Assembly: GCF_026241205.1 (NCBI RefSeq)
Contig: NZ_JAPFQM010000001.1
Coordinates: 744,001 to 808,000, forward strand
Direction: 5' to 3'
DNA: 64,000 nt
Source: Thermomicrobium sp. 4228-Ro
Lineage (GTDB): Bacteria; Chloroflexota; Chloroflexia; Thermomicrobiales; Thermomicrobiaceae
Shown: positions 8,833-18,624 of the stretch, one piece after another
Numbering within the stretch: position 1 is the first letter of the stretch
How the letters are laid out: each line of letters begins with the position of its first letter
The notes under the pieces: generated by a model
What the model was told of the DNA's origin: nothing
Databases searched by the model: none
What the model saw: the letters and a program-made list of their open reading frames with translations, nothing else
Translations under genes and position numbers: made by a program

Positions 8833-9868
8833 CGCTCGCTCCTTCCGCGCCGCGCTTCTTGCGTACGATGTCGAGCGCGACGTCCAAGATCCAGTCCTCC
8901 TGGCCAGCGACCGCCTGGCGGCGCCCCAGCTCGACCAGGATCTCGCGCGGATCCAAACCGAATTCGGCCGCGATGTGCCGCGCGTGGAGGAGGAACGTCG
9001 AGTAGACCCCCGCGTACCCGATCGTGATCGCATCCCGGTCGGGAATCGGCTGGTACGGCATGATCGGTGCCACGATGTACTCGGCAGCATCCATCAGCTT
9101 GAACACGTCGAGACCGGGATTGATTCCCAACTTGTCGAGGACAGCCGCAATGAGTTCGGTCGCGGCATTGCCCGCGCCAGCGCCGAGCCCGCGCAAGCAG
9201 CCATCGACCTGGTCGGCCCCCTCCTCGATCGCAGCCAGCGTGTTCCCGATCGCCAGCCCGAGATTGTTGTGGGCGTGGAAGCCGACCTGGATACTGAGTC
9301 GCTCCTTGAGCGCCGCCACGCGGCGTCGCACATCGTCCGGCAGCATCGCACCGGCCGAATCGACGATGTAGACGCAGTCCGCGCCGTACGACTCCATCAT
9401 CGCGGCCTGCTCGGCCAGGAACTCGGGGGGACGCATGTGGGCCATCATCAAGAACCCGACCGTCTCCAGGCCCATTTCCTTGGCCATGCCGAAGTGCTGC
9501 TCGGAGATATCGGCCTCGGTGCACTGGGTCGCGATCCGGACGATCTTGATGCCGCGCTCGATGGCTGCCGCCAGTTCCTTGCGCGTCCCGATACCCGGGA
9601 GCAGCAGTGCGGCGATCTTGGCGCGCTTGGCCGTCTTGGCAGCTTCCTCGATCAGGTCGAGCTCGCTCGTGCCCGAAAAGCCGTATTGGATCGAGCTCCC
9701 GCCGAGCCCATCACCGTGCGTCACCTCGATGACCGGAACACCAGCCTCGTCGAGCGCAGCGACGATCGCCCGCACCTGCTCGCGGGTGAACTGGTGCCGC
9801 ATCGCGTGCGAGCCGTCGCGTAGCGTGGTATCGGTCACCCGCGGCGGCTTGAGCGTCTTGGCGTTCAT
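8792..9868 (-). CDS. mhpE: 4-hydroxy-2-oxovalerate aldolase
   Basis: A 358-residue HMGL-like TIM-barrel aldolase (BphI/DmpG type) that splits 4-hydroxy-2-oxovalerate to pyruvate and acetaldehyde. The N-terminal [15 protein letters not shown] and the metal-binding [12 protein letters not shown] are present. Its start overlaps the acetaldehyde dehydrogenase stop by 4 nt (ATGA), as is usual for this channeling pair. The C-terminal tail after about residue 335 is Arg/Ala-rich and overlaps the flavin reductase start. Confidence 0.95.
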   Translation of the reverse strand: MNAKTLKPPRVTDTTLRDGSHAMRHQFTREQVRAIVAALDEAGVPVIEVTHGDGLGGSSIQYGFSGTSELDLIEEAAKTAKRAKIAALLLPGIGTRKELAAAIERGIKIVRIATQCTEADISEQHFGMAKEMGLETVGFLMMAHMRPPEFLAEQAAMMESYGADCVYIVDSAGAMLPDDVRRRVAALKERLSIQVGFHAHNNLGLAIGNTLAAIEEGADQVDGCLRGLGAGAGNAATELIAAVLDKLGINPGLDVFKLMDAAEYIVAPIMPYQPIPDRDAITIGYAGVYSTFLLHARHIAAEFGLDPREILVELGRRQAVAGQEDWILDVALDIVRKKRGAEGASDARERAAAERTAD

Positions 9869-10791
9869 GCTGCCACCTCCTCGCGGATCCCGAGCAGGTG
9901 CCGGGCGAAGAGCTCGCCGACCCGCCAGGCGGCCGACGTCATGATGTCGAGGTTCCCCGCATAGGGCGGCAGGAAGTCACCGGCCCCCTCGACCTCGAGC
10001 AGCATCGCGATCACCGTCCGCTCGCCCCAGGGCGTGCGGCGTCGATCGAACACCGGCGCGTCCTTGAGCCGGTACCCCGGCACGTACTGCTGCACCTCGG
10101 CGACCATCTGGTCGACCGACGCGACGACCGCTGCCTGTTCGAACTCCTCGGTCGCCGGAATCACGTAGACCGTGTTCCGCATGATGATCGGCGGCTCAGC
10201 GGGATTGAGGATGATGATCGCCTTCCCCCGTTCGGCACCACCGATCGCCTCCAAGCCGTGCGCCGTCGTGAACGTGAACTCGTCGATGTTCTGCCGCGTG
10301 CCCGGCCCGGCCGACTTGCTCGCGACGGTCGAGACGATCTCGGCGTAGCGAACCGGCACGACACGGTTCACCGCATAGACCAGTGGAATCGTCGCCTGCC
10401 CACCGCAGGTGATCAGGTTGACGTTGTCCTTCTCGAGATGCGCCCCGAGGTTCACCGGTGGCACCACGTACGGCCCGCGCGCGGCCGGGGTGAGGTCGAT
10501 GGCGATCTTGCCGGCCTCGCGGAGCATCTTGGCGTGCCGGACGTGTGCCTTCGCGCTGGTGGCATCGAAGACGATCTTGATCTCCGGGTCGTCGAGGATC
10601 GCCGCGATCCCCTCGTAGCTCGTCGGCACACCCAACTTCTTCGCACGGGCGATCCCCTCCGACTGTGGATCGATCCCGGCGAACATCGCCAGCTCCATGT
10701 GTCCCGGATTGCGCAAGAGCTTGTACATCAAGTCGGTGCCGATGTTGCCAGTTCCGAGGATCGCGACCTTGACTGCTTGCCGTTCTCCCAT
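9865..10791 (-). CDS. mhpF: acetaldehyde dehydrogenase (acylating)
   Basis: A 308-residue CoA-acylating acetaldehyde dehydrogenase (DmpF/BphJ/MhpF). It has the NAD-binding [14 protein letters not shown] and the catalytic Cys in [12 protein letters not shown] (Cys129). It converts the aldolase product to acetyl-CoA, normally within the aldolase complex. I chose the ATG at 10791 because AGGAGG is 7 nt upstream; the ATG at 10797 is only 1 nt from that site. Its 5' end lies inside the iclR 3' end by 64 nt. Confidence 0.95.
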   Translation of the reverse strand: MGERQAVKVAILGTGNIGTDLMYKLLRNPGHMELAMFAGIDPQSEGIARAKKLGVPTSYEGIAAILDDPEIKIVFDATSAKAHVRHAKMLREAGKIAIDLTPAARGPYVVPPVNLGAHLEKDNVNLITCGGQATIPLVYAVNRVVPVRYAEIVSTVASKSAGPGTRQNIDEFTFTTAHGLEAIGGAERGKAIIILNPAEPPIIMRNTVYVIPATEEFEQAAVVASVDQMVAEVQQYVPGYRLKDAPVFDRRRTPWGERTVIAMLLEVEGAGDFLPPYAGNLDIMTSAAWRVGELFARHLLGIREEVAA

Positions 10792-11561
10792 GGCCATGCC
10801 TCCTGGTAATACCCGAGTTCTTCCGAGACCCGTCGGGCGGCGTCGACGATCGCGGTCGTGAGTCGCTGCCGGTTGGGATAGAAGCGATAGGCCGGCACCG
10901 AGAGGCTCATCGCCGCGATCACCTGCCCGCTCTCATCGTAGATCGGCGCTGCAGCACAACAGAGCCCCACCATCACCTCTTCCTGGTCGTAGGCGAAGCC
11001 CTGCTGGCGGACACGCTCCAGCTCCTCGCGCAGCTGCTCGACGGTCCGGATCGTGTTCGGCGTAAAGCTCACGAGGCCTGTCCGCTCGACGATCCGGAGG
11101 ACTGTCTCCCACGGCTGGTGCGCGAGCAGCACCTTGCCGACACCGGAACAGTGCGCCGGGAGTCGCTTCCCGACGCCCGAGAGCACGATCTCCAGCGCCC
11201 GATCGCCCTGCAGTTTTTCGACGTACAGCACCTGCCCGTCGACCAGCACCGCCAGATGCGTCGTCTCGCCCCAGCCAGCGACCAGACGCTCCATGACCGG
11301 TCGCGCCGCTCGCAACAGCGCACTCGAATCGAGGAGCGTCTGGGAGAGCTCGAACAGCGACCAGCCGAGCCGGTACCGCCCGCTCGGTGTCCGCTGCAGC
11401 AACCCCTCAGCCGCCAGCGTGCGGAGCAACGCGTGCGCGCCGGACTTCGGGATGGCCAGCGCTGCCGCGACCTCGGTCACACCCCATTCGGGCTGGCGCG
11501 GGGTGAAGAGACGGAGCACCTGTGCCGCTTTCTGAACCGTCTGGAGCATCGCGCCCTCCAT
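10728..11561 (-). CDS. IclR-family transcriptional regulator
   Basis: A 277-residue IclR-type regulator. The N-terminal winged helix ([20 protein letters not shown] through [10 protein letters not shown]) is followed by an effector-binding domain ([26 protein letters not shown]). The -10 box ends 6-7 nt before the ATG at 11561, so the message may be leaderless; an ATG at 11549 behind GGAGGG is the alternative. It leads the lower-pathway operon and is divergent from the first hydroxylase gene. I infer that it binds the GTTC-N9-GAAC boxes described below, and activation is suggested by box position. It is the only regulator inside the catabolic island. Confidence 0.9.
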   Translation of the reverse strand: MEGAMLQTVQKAAQVLRLFTPRQPEWGVTEVAAALAIPKSGAHALLRTLAAEGLLQRTPSGRYRLGWSLFELSQTLLDSSALLRAARPVMERLVAGWGETTHLAVLVDGQVLYVEKLQGDRALEIVLSGVGKRLPAHCSGVGKVLLAHQPWETVLRIVERTGLVSFTPNTIRTVEQLREELERVRQQGFAYDQEEVMVGLCCAAAPIYDESGQVIAAMSLSVPAYRFYPNRQRLTTAIVDAARRVSEELGYYQEAWPWENGKQSRSRSSELATSAPT

Positions 11562-11567
11562 GCCCTG

Positions 11568-11620
11568 ACGATACCAGCGCGGTGCCAAACGAACAAGGAC
11601 GGTGTTCAGAATGCCCGAAC
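11568..11620 (-). promoter_or_regulatory. iclR promoter with upstream operator
   Basis: On the minus strand TTGTTC (11596-11591), a 17-nt spacer and TATCGT (11573-11568) make a sigma70-type promoter. The near-palindrome GTTCAGAATGCCCGAAC (11604-11620) is 7 nt upstream of the -35 box. The geometry mirrors the divergent hydroxylase promoter exactly. Confidence 0.75.
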
Positions 11621-11664
11621 TCATGGGCCCGGAGGCGTCGCCTCTGCGCGGGCTGCCGAAACGA

Positions 11665-11717
11665 GTTCAGTATACCCGAACGCGACAATTGACAACGATC
11701 GGCCAGAGCGCTACGAT
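11665..11717 (+). promoter_or_regulatory. first hydroxylase promoter with upstream operator
   Basis: TTGACA (11689-11694), a 17-nt spacer and TACGAT (11712-11717) form a strong promoter. GTTCAGTATACCCGAAC (11665-11681) ends 7 nt before the -35 box. The two operators in this divergent region start 61 bp apart, close to six helical turns. Confidence 0.8.
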
Positions 11718-11776
11718 GCTCGTAAAGCTTGGCAGAAACGTTCGACGTACCGAGCGAACGCGCGAGGAGATGACCG

Positions 11777-13312
11777 ATGATGCAAACGGTACAATCGCCA
11801 GCTCGCCCGATGACGGGTGAGGAGTATCTGGAAAGCCTGCGCGACGGCCGGAAGGTCTTCTTCCGCGGCGAGTGGGTCAAGGATGTCACCACCCACCCCG
11901 CGTTCCGCAATGCCGCACGCTCGGTCGCCCGGCTCTACGACGCGTTGCACGCCCCAGAGACCCGCGATATCCTGACGAAAGTCGATCGCCACGGTATCCT
12001 GACGCACAAGTTCTTCGCACCCGCTTACTCACCCCAGGATCTCCAGGAGGCGGCCGAGGCGATCGCGGTCTGGCAGCGGATGAGCTTCGGCTGGATGGGC
12101 CGCACGCCCGAGTACAAGGCCGCCTTCATGGCCACGCTCGGCGCCGACCCGGACTACTACGCGCCGTTCGGGGAGACCGCCCGCCGCTGGTACCGCGAGT
12201 ACGCGTCGCGCGTTCTGTTCATGAACCATGTCATCGTCGATCCCCCGATCGACCGCAACCGGCCGCCGAGCGAGGTGCGGGACGTCTACATCCACGTGGT
12301 CAAGGAGACAGACGGCGGCATCATCGTGAGCGGCGCCAAGCAGGTTGCGACTGCCTCGGCGCTGACCCACGGCACGTTCGTCGGTGTCAACAGCGGGAGC
12401 GCCGCCCGGCTGCAGGAGGGGCGCGACGAGGATGTGGCACTGGTCTTCTTCGTCCGCATGGACAACCCGCGCCAGTACCTCATCTCCCGTGCCTCCTACG
12501 AGCTGAACGCCGAGAGTCCGTTCGACAACCCGCTCTCCAGCCGCTTCGACGAGAACGACGCGTTCCTCGTGCTCGACGAGGCGTTCATTCCCTGGGAGGA
12601 CGTCCTCATCTACCGCGATGTGGCCAAGTGCAAGCGCTTCTACGCCGACTCCGGCTTCTTCAACCGCTTCAACCTGCAGACGACGATCCGCTTCATGATC
12701 AAGCTGGAGTTCATGATCGGGCTCCTGCAGAAGGGCTTGGAGTGCAACGGGACGGCCGACTTCCGCGGTAACCAGGTACTGGTCGGCGAACTCGTGGCGC
12801 TCCGGCACCTCTTGTGGGCGATCGTGACGGCGATGGTGCACGATCCGGAGCCCAGTCTCGGTGGCTCGGTCGTCCCGCGCCTGGAGTACGCTGCCGCCGC
12901 CCGCGTGTACACCAACTTCGCCTGGGATCGGATCCGCCAGATCTACGAGCGCATCCTGGGCGGTGCCCCGATCATCAACGTGTCGAGCTACCGCGACTTC
13001 CTCAACCCTGAGGTGCGCCCGCTCCTAGACCGTTACCTCCGAGGAACCGGTATGACCGCGGAGGAGCGCAGCAAGCTTTACAAGCTGGTGTGGGACGCGG
13101 TCTACTCGGAGTTTGGCGGCCGGCACGGACTGTACGAGCTCAACTACGCGGGGAACCACGAGCAGAAATTCCTCGACCCGCTGCAGTGGGCCGAACGGCG
13201 AGGCTTCCTCAAGCAGTGGAAGGCACTCGTCGACGAGTGCCTGAGCCAATACGATCTCGAGGGTTGGCGTGATTCGACCTGGGTGTGGGAACCGAACGGT
13301 CGCGACCGGTGA
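11777..13312 (+). CDS. FAD-dependent aromatic hydroxylase, large component (HpaB/PheA1 type), copy 1
   Basis: A 511-residue member of the 4-hydroxyphenylacetate 3-hydroxylase / phenol hydroxylase PheA1 family, which uses free reduced FAD to ortho-hydroxylate a phenol. Family landmarks include [45 protein letters not shown] and the FAD-region block [25 protein letters not shown] lies 7 nt before the first ATG; a second ATG follows directly. An extradiol dioxygenase comes next, so the product is presumably a catechol. The substrate cannot be read from sequence; phenol or a substituted phenol is the simplest guess. A paralogue lies at 22611. Confidence 0.9.
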   Translation: MMQTVQSPARPMTGEEYLESLRDGRKVFFRGEWVKDVTTHPAFRNAARSVARLYDALHAPETRDILTKVDRHGILTHKFFAPAYSPQDLQEAAEAIAVWQRMSFGWMGRTPEYKAAFMATLGADPDYYAPFGETARRWYREYASRVLFMNHVIVDPPIDRNRPPSEVRDVYIHVVKETDGGIIVSGAKQVATASALTHGTFVGVNSGSAARLQEGRDEDVALVFFVRMDNPRQYLISRASYELNAESPFDNPLSSRFDENDAFLVLDEAFIPWEDVLIYRDVAKCKRFYADSGFFNRFNLQTTIRFMIKLEFMIGLLQKGLECNGTADFRGNQVLVGELVALRHLLWAIVTAMVHDPEPSLGGSVVPRLEYAAAARVYTNFAWDRIRQIYERILGGAPIINVSSYRDFLNPEVRPLLDRYLRGTGMTAEERSKLYKLVWDAVYSEFGGRHGLYELNYAGNHEQKFLDPLQWAERRGFLKQWKALVDECLSQYDLEGWRDSTWVWEPNGRDR

Positions 13313-13350
13313 GGTGTGGGGGTTCGTCTCTACGATTGGGAGGTGGAGTC

Positions 13351-14331
13351 ATGGCTGAGACCCGCGTTCCCGTCGTCGCGCAGCTCGCGCACGTCGAGCT
13401 GTACACGCCGAAACCGGAGGAAAGCCTCTGGTTCTTCACCAAGATCCTCGGCATGAGTGTCGTCCATCGCGAAGGACAGTCGGTCTATTTGCGCGGGTAC
13501 GAGGACTGGTATCTCTGGACGCTCAAACTGACCGAGTCACCACAAGCTGGGCTCGGGCACGCCGCCTGGCGAGTTTCGGCACCGGAGCTCCTCGATGAGG
13601 CAGCTGCCAAGCTCGAGGCTGCCGGGTACGGGCTCGGCTGGCAGGAGAGCGAATACGGCGGTGGGCGGGCCTTCCGGTTCCGGATGCCCGACGGTCACCG
13701 GATGGAACTCATCTGGGAACTCGAGTACTACCAGGCACCAGAGGACCAGAAGAGCCCGCTGAAGAACCGCCCGCAGCGGCGACCGCTCGATGGCGTGCCG
13801 GTGCGCCGTCTCGATCACATCAACTGTTTCGTGAGCGACGTGGAGACGCACGAGGCGTTCCTGCGGGAATACCTGGGCTTCAAGCTCCGCGAGACCAAGA
13901 TCGACGAGAACGGGAAGAAGGTCGGCTCCTGGCTGTCCGTGAGCCCGCTCGTACACGAGATCGCGACGATGCGGGACGGCACCGGTCAGGGGAACCGACT
14001 CCACCACATCGCCTTCTGGTACGGCTACCCCCAGCACTGCTACGACGTCGCGGACGCCTGCCGCGATTGGGGGATCACGATCGAGGCCGGGCCTGGGAAG
14101 CACGGTACCACGCAGGCGATGTTCCTCTACGTCTTCGAACCGGGTGGCAACCGAGTCGAACTCTGGGGCGACGCCGGGTACCTCATCTTCGATCCGAACT
14201 GGCAGACGATCGTCTGGGACGTCTCGCACGAGGCAGATCTCTACTCCAGCACGGTGTGGCTCGGTGCCCCGTCGATGCCGGAGTCGTTCTATACCTACGG
14301 CACACCGGAGAAGGTGATGGTCGGCGTGTGA
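13351..14331 (+). CDS. extradiol (catechol 2,3-) dioxygenase, copy 1
   Basis: A 326-residue type I extradiol dioxygenase built from two vicinal-oxygen-chelate modules. The predicted Fe(II) ligands are His156 (RRLDHINCF), His219 (RLHHIAFW) and Glu270 (GNRVELWG). The Pro/Gly motif [15 protein letters not shown] is intact. ATG at 13351 follows GGGAGGTGGAG, 38 nt after the hydroxylase. It cleaves the catechol made by that enzyme to a muconate semialdehyde. Its homologue at 24210 has the same ligand set. Confidence 0.92.
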   Translation: MAETRVPVVAQLAHVELYTPKPEESLWFFTKILGMSVVHREGQSVYLRGYEDWYLWTLKLTESPQAGLGHAAWRVSAPELLDEAAAKLEAAGYGLGWQESEYGGGRAFRFRMPDGHRMELIWELEYYQAPEDQKSPLKNRPQRRPLDGVPVRRLDHINCFVSDVETHEAFLREYLGFKLRETKIDENGKKVGSWLSVSPLVHEIATMRDGTGQGNRLHHIAFWYGYPQHCYDVADACRDWGITIEAGPGKHGTTQAMFLYVFEPGGNRVELWGDAGYLIFDPNWQTIVWDVSHEADLYSSTVWLGAPSMPESFYTYGTPEKVMVGV

Positions 14332-14335
14332 TGTA

Positions 14336-14373
14336 CCTTGGAGCCAGGCGGACGGTTCCGCCTGGCTCCAAGG
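14336..14373 (+). terminator. perfect 16-bp hairpin inside the first module
   Basis: CCTTGGAGCCAGGCGG (14336-14351) pairs perfectly with 14358-14373 around a 6-nt loop. The following bases are TTGCGG, not a U-run, so it may act as a 3' stabiliser or partial terminator that sets the ratio of enzyme to binding protein. Confidence 0.7.
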
Positions 14374-14425
14374 TTGCGGTCAACTGAGGGTCGGGTGAGT
14401 AGCTCATCAGGTGAGGAGGAGAACG

Positions 14426-15775
14426 ATGAATCGAGCCGATCGTATCCAACTGGTGGGGAGCCGCCTGCGGCGGCGCACGTTCTTGGGTGTGCTCGGCGGG
14501 GCAGCGCTGAGTGGTCTCCTCGCGGCCTGTGGTGGAGGCGGTGCTACCCCCACCCCAACGAGCGCACCACCCACGCCGACACCGGCTCGAGCGACACCGA
14601 CGCCGGCGACTGCGCCGACACCGGCTGCCGCAGCCACGCCGACGGCCATCAGCTCGCCAGCTGTTGCAACCGAGCCGATCCGGATCGGCCTCATCCACGG
14701 TTATACGGGCGTGTTCGCCGCCCTGGCCGAAAACCTGACCAACGGTATCCGTCTCCACTTCGAATCGATCGACAATACGGTCGCTGGCCGCAAGGTCGAG
14801 TTCGTGCAGGAGGACGATGCCTCCAACCCCGAGCAAGGGCTGACCAAGACCAAGCAGCTCGTCGAGCGGCTTCGGGTGCAGCTTATCATCGGCTATATCC
14901 ATAGTGGAGTCGCTCTCGCTTGTCGCGATTACCTGCATCAGTCGGGTATGCCGACCATTATCGACAATGCTGGTGCTGCGGCACTCACGCGCGATCCGCA
15001 GCGGCGTAGTCCGTATATCTTCCGTGTCTCGTTCGCGAACGGTCAGTACGAGTGGCCGCTCGGCCCCTATGCGGTCGAGCAGCTTGGATATAAACAAACG
15101 GTTGTCCTTGCACCAGACTATGCAGCTGGTAAGGAGAAGGCAGCAGCTTTCAAGCAGGCATTCCTCAAGGCTGGTGGGCGAGTGGTGGAGGAAATCTATC
15201 CACCGCTCGACACGACCGACTTCGCTCCCTTTCTCCAGCGCATCCAACAGATGCAAGCGGACGCTGTGTGGGCCTTCTTCGCAGGCGCTGATGCCGTGCG
15301 GTTCGTTCAGCAATACACCGACTTCGGCCTCAAAGACCAATTCCCCCTCATCGGCGTGGGTGATCTCGTCGACGAGGCTTATCTCGATCAGCAAGGAGAC
15401 GCCGCGCTCGGTGTCGTGACGTCCTTGCATTACTCGCCGTACATCGATTCGCCGGAGAACAAGACCTTCGTCGACGCCTATCGAGCCAAGTACGGGCGTA
15501 TTCCCAACCAGTTCGCCTATCAGGGTTACCTCGCAGGTCGCGTCGCTGCTGAGGCGCTCGCCAAGGTGCAGGGCCGGATCGAGGACAAGCAGGCGTTCCT
15601 CAAGGCCCTCAAGGACGTGCAGTTCGTCGGTCCAGCTGGCCCGTTCCGGTTCCATCCGGAGACCCAGAACGTGATCCTGACGGTCTACTTCCGACGCGTC
15701 GAGCGACTACCGGATGGGAGCCTCGGCAACGTCGTGATCGGTAAGCGCGAGAACGTCGACGACTTGTCCTTCTAG
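14426..15775 (+). CDS. branched-chain amino acid-type ABC substrate-binding lipoprotein, module 1
   Basis: A 449-residue LivK-type binding protein. It has a twin-arginine-like leader (RLRRRTFLGVLGG) ending in the lipobox LLAAC, then a long Thr/Pro/Ala-rich linker and a type I periplasmic fold (IRIGLIHGYTGVFAAL onward). The ATG at 14426 follows GAGGAGGAG; the first ATG-like codon at 14411 lacks one. Because it is sandwiched between ring-cleavage and permease genes, the ligand is more likely an aromatic acid than an amino acid. A terminator hairpin follows directly. Confidence 0.88.
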   Translation: MNRADRIQLVGSRLRRRTFLGVLGGAALSGLLAACGGGGATPTPTSAPPTPTPARATPTPATAPTPAAAATPTAISSPAVATEPIRIGLIHGYTGVFAALAENLTNGIRLHFESIDNTVAGRKVEFVQEDDASNPEQGLTKTKQLVERLRVQLIIGYIHSGVALACRDYLHQSGMPTIIDNAGAAALTRDPQRRSPYIFRVSFANGQYEWPLGPYAVEQLGYKQTVVLAPDYAAGKEKAAAFKQAFLKAGGRVVEEIYPPLDTTDFAPFLQRIQQMQADAVWAFFAGADAVRFVQQYTDFGLKDQFPLIGVGDLVDEAYLDQQGDAALGVVTSLHYSPYIDSPENKTFVDAYRAKYGRIPNQFAYQGYLAGRVAAEALAKVQGRIEDKQAFLKALKDVQFVGPAGPFRFHPETQNVILTVYFRRVERLPDGSLGNVVIGKRENVDDLSF

Positions 15776-15781
15776 CATCTG

Positions 15782-15821
15782 CTGCAGGCAGCGGGTCTCG
15801 AATGGCGCCCGTTGCCTGCAG
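15782..15821 (+). terminator. intrinsic terminator after binding protein 1
   Basis: CTGCAGGCAGCGGG (15782-15795) pairs with CCCGTTGCCTGCAG (15808-15821) with one G-U pair, followed by TTTCCGATTT. It should separate the binding-protein transcript from the permease operon. Confidence 0.8.
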
Positions 15822-15829
15822 TTTCCGAT

Positions 15830-15858
15830 TTGGCACAACACTCACCGCTTTGTATGGT
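15830..15858 (+). promoter_or_regulatory. promoter of the first permease operon
   Basis: TTGGCA (15830-15835), 17-nt spacer, TATGGT (15853-15858), just after the terminator. Unlike the other island promoters, no GTTC-N9-GAAC box lies upstream. Confidence 0.55.
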
Positions 15859-15927
15859 TATGGCATAAACGACTATCGAAGGCGATGAGTTGCGCGAGCC
15901 GGTGCGTGGACGAGAAAGGACGGGTCT

Positions 15928-16788
15928 GTGCCGATCACTACTGCTAGCCTGGTCATCGGGCTCTCCTATGCCAGTTTGCTCTTCCTCGTATCGGTCGGCC
16001 TCTCGGTCGTGTTCGGCCTGATGCGCTTCGTGAACCTGGCGACTGGGTCACTCTATCTCATCGGCGGGTACGTGGCCTGGTCAGTCGCTCGTCGCACCAA
16101 CAGCTTTGTCCTCGCGCTGATCGCAGGAGCACTCGCCGCGCTCGTTCTGGGCATTCTGATCGAACGCGGCTTCCTGCAACGCCTGCACCGGCAGGAACTC
16201 CTGCAGGTCGCCTTGACGCTCGGTATCGCCTACATCGTCCAGGACGTGACGCGCTGGGTCTGGGGCGGAGACCCGCTCCGCTTGCGTCCGCCCGCAGTCT
16301 TTCGTGGATCGATAGAGTTGTTCGGGTCGATCGTTCCGACTTACCGTGTCGCCTTGATCGGCATCGGGGCGAGCATGGCGATCGTGGTGTGGTATCTCCT
16401 CGAACGAACCAAGTGGGGTGCCTACGTCCGCGCTGGGGTCGATGACCTCGAGATGGTGGAATGCCTCGGTATCAATGCGCGTCGTGTGTTCGCTGTCGTC
16501 TTCGCGCTCGGCGCATTGCTCTGCGGGATCGGTGGAGCCCTCGGGACACCAGTTACCGGCGTCGCTCCTGGGACCGACATTCAGCTCCAGCTCATGGCGC
16601 TCATCGTGGTCGTGCTCGGCGGATTGGGCTCTGTCTCCGGTGCGATCATCGCGAGTATCGTGGTCGCGCTCGTCGATACGATGGTGCGGACATTCTGGCC
16701 AGAGGCTTCCTTCTTCGCCGTGTGGGCCCTTGCTGCCTTCGTCTTGATCATGCGCCCACAAGGACTGCTCGGCCGCGTCGCGTGGTAA
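15928..16788 (+). CDS. ABC transporter permease, LivH type, module 1
   Basis: A 286-residue inner-membrane permease with about eight hydrophobic segments and the LivH-family N-terminus (GLSYASLLFLVSVGLSVVFG). The GTG at 15928 is preceded by AAAGGA. The next gene, a LivM-type permease, follows after 13 nt. Together they form the channel for the binding protein upstream. Confidence 0.9.
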   Translation: MPITTASLVIGLSYASLLFLVSVGLSVVFGLMRFVNLATGSLYLIGGYVAWSVARRTNSFVLALIAGALAALVLGILIERGFLQRLHRQELLQVALTLGIAYIVQDVTRWVWGGDPLRLRPPAVFRGSIELFGSIVPTYRVALIGIGASMAIVVWYLLERTKWGAYVRAGVDDLEMVECLGINARRVFAVVFALGALLCGIGGALGTPVTGVAPGTDIQLQLMALIVVVLGGLGSVSGAIIASIVVALVDTMVRTFWPEASFFAVWALAAFVLIMRPQGLLGRVAW

Positions 16789-16801
16789 CAGGGGGCAGTG
16801 G

Positions 16802-17848
16802 ATGAACGCGATCACGTTCGGCAAGCACTGGAAATCGGTGATCTTCGCGCTCCTTGCGCTCTTCCTCGTTCTCGCTCCAGCGATCCTGCCAACCTACCCA
16901 GTCAGTGTCTTGACGGAAATCATCATCTTCACGCTCTTCGCGATGTCGCTCAATATCCTGCTCGGCTACGGCGGGCTGCCTTCGCTCGGCCATTCCGCCT
17001 TTTTCGGGACTGGCGGCTATGCGGTCGGCTTGCTCGCCAAGTACTACGGCATTCCAGCCGCTCCGGCACTGTTCATCGCCGTGGTGGCGGGCATCATCGT
17101 TGCCCTGATCACCGGCCCCTTTGTCCTCCGAACGCACGGCGCATACTTCCTGATCCTCACGCTGTCGCTGACCCAGGTCCTGTTCGGTATCGTCTGGCTC
17201 TGGCGCAACGTCACAGGCGGCGACGATGGTCTCCCCGGTATTCCGATGGCGAAACTGCCCTTCCTGGCAGGGCGCGTGTCCGATACCGTCAACTTCTACT
17301 ATCTCACGCTGCTCATCGTGGGCATCGCGATCGCGGCCATCGCCTGGATCCTCCGTTCACCCTTCGGGCTCGCCCTCGTCGGGATTCGGGAAAACGAGCG
17401 TTATCTCGAGGGGCTCGGCTATCCGACCTGGCGGATCAAGTACGTCGCCTATGCTCTAGCCGGGGGCTTTGGAGCACTGGCCGGCGGATTGTTCGCCTAC
17501 TTCAAGGGATTCGTCGGACCCGGACAGCTCAGCTGGCTCCTCGCCGGCGAAGGGATGGTGATGGTCATCCTCGGCGGCGCTGGTACCTTCTGGGGACCGG
17601 CGGTCGGTGCGCTGCTCGTCTTGCTCCTGCGCTACGAGGTGAGTGCCTTCACCCAGCGGTGGGTCATGATCCTCGGTATCGTCTTCATTCTGAACGTCCT
17701 GCTGCTGCCGCAAGGGATCGTCCGTCTCCCGGAGCGCATCCGCGACGTCCGTGCACGGCTGCGTCGCGAAACGATACTCGTCCCGCCGATTCAGGAAGCC
17801 TCGGCTCCGGCAGAACGCTCTGTCGAGCGAGTCATCGAGAGGTCGTGA
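16802..17848 (+). CDS. ABC transporter permease, LivM type, module 1
   Basis: A 348-residue LivM-type permease with about ten hydrophobic segments. The LivM region GYGGLPSLGHSAFFGTGGYA and the cytoplasmic EAA-like loop GIRENERYLEGLGYP are clear. It ends with a charged, Arg-rich cytoplasmic tail. It is followed by its ATPase after 2 nt. Confidence 0.92.
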   Translation: MNAITFGKHWKSVIFALLALFLVLAPAILPTYPVSVLTEIIIFTLFAMSLNILLGYGGLPSLGHSAFFGTGGYAVGLLAKYYGIPAAPALFIAVVAGIIVALITGPFVLRTHGAYFLILTLSLTQVLFGIVWLWRNVTGGDDGLPGIPMAKLPFLAGRVSDTVNFYYLTLLIVGIAIAAIAWILRSPFGLALVGIRENERYLEGLGYPTWRIKYVAYALAGGFGALAGGLFAYFKGFVGPGQLSWLLAGEGMVMVILGGAGTFWGPAVGALLVLLLRYEVSAFTQRWVMILGIVFILNVLLLPQGIVRLPERIRDVRARLRRETILVPPIQEASAPAERSVERVIERS

Positions 17849-17850
17849 CG

Positions 17851-18624
17851 ATGACAACACCGGCACTGCGACTCGAGCATGTCAGCAAGGTCATCGGTGG
17901 GCTCACCATCCTGGAAGACATCTCGCTCACGGTCCAACCCGGCGAGCGGCGGGCCGTGATCGGGCCGAACGGCGCCGGAAAGACGACGCTCCTCAACGTG
18001 ATCGCTGGTTTCCTCCCGGCAACACGGGGACGTGTCCTCGTCTTCGGTCGCGACGTGACCCGTTTGCCTGCTCATCGTCGCGTCGATGTCGGTCTTCTCA
18101 AGACGAACCAGCAGCCGGCCGTCTTCCAGGAACTCACGACCCGCCAAAATGTCCTGCTCGCGCTCTTGCGCGGCCGCCATCCCCTTCTGGGATTGGCCGG
18201 ACTGGTCGAGCGCGACCGGGAGGTCCAGCGGCGAGCCGAGCAGGTGCTCGAGGAGTGGGGACTCCTCGACGTTGCCGACGTCGAAGTGAAGCATCTCCCG
18301 CACGGCTACCAGCGGCGCGTCGAGTTGGCTGCTCGCTTCGCGCTGCGTCCCAAGCTGCTGCTGCTCGACGAGCCGGCCGCTGGCCTCGCTGTCGACGAGA
18401 TCCCGCCGTTCATCGAGCGGCTCAAGCAACTTCCGCGCGATATGACTATCGTGCTCGTCGAGCACAGTATGCGGGTCGTCTTCTCGTTCGCTGACCGGAT
18501 CACGGTGTTGCACCACGGTGCCGTCCTCGCCGAAGGCACGCCCGAGGAAATCCAGGCCAACGAGGAAGTGCAAGCTGCCTATCTCGCAGGAGCGATGCGG
18601 GGGCGCGATGCTGGAGCTGCGTGA
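17851..18624 (+). CDS. ABC transporter ATPase, LivG type, module 1
   Basis: A 257-residue ATPase. Walker A is GPNGAGKTT and Walker B is LLLLDEP. The signature region is LPHGYQRRVELA, where LivG proteins usually read LPYGQQRRLEIA, so the second Gly-Gln is changed. The ATG at 17851 starts immediately after the permease stop; the much longer reading upstream is a frame shadow of livM. It overlaps livF by 17 nt. Confidence 0.92.
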   Translation: MTTPALRLEHVSKVIGGLTILEDISLTVQPGERRAVIGPNGAGKTTLLNVIAGFLPATRGRVLVFGRDVTRLPAHRRVDVGLLKTNQQPAVFQELTTRQNVLLALLRGRHPLLGLAGLVERDREVQRRAEQVLEEWGLLDVADVEVKHLPHGYQRRVELAARFALRPKLLLLDEPAAGLAVDEIPPFIERLKQLPRDMTIVLVEHSMRVVFSFADRITVLHHGAVLAEGTPEEIQANEEVQAAYLAGAMRGRDAGAA

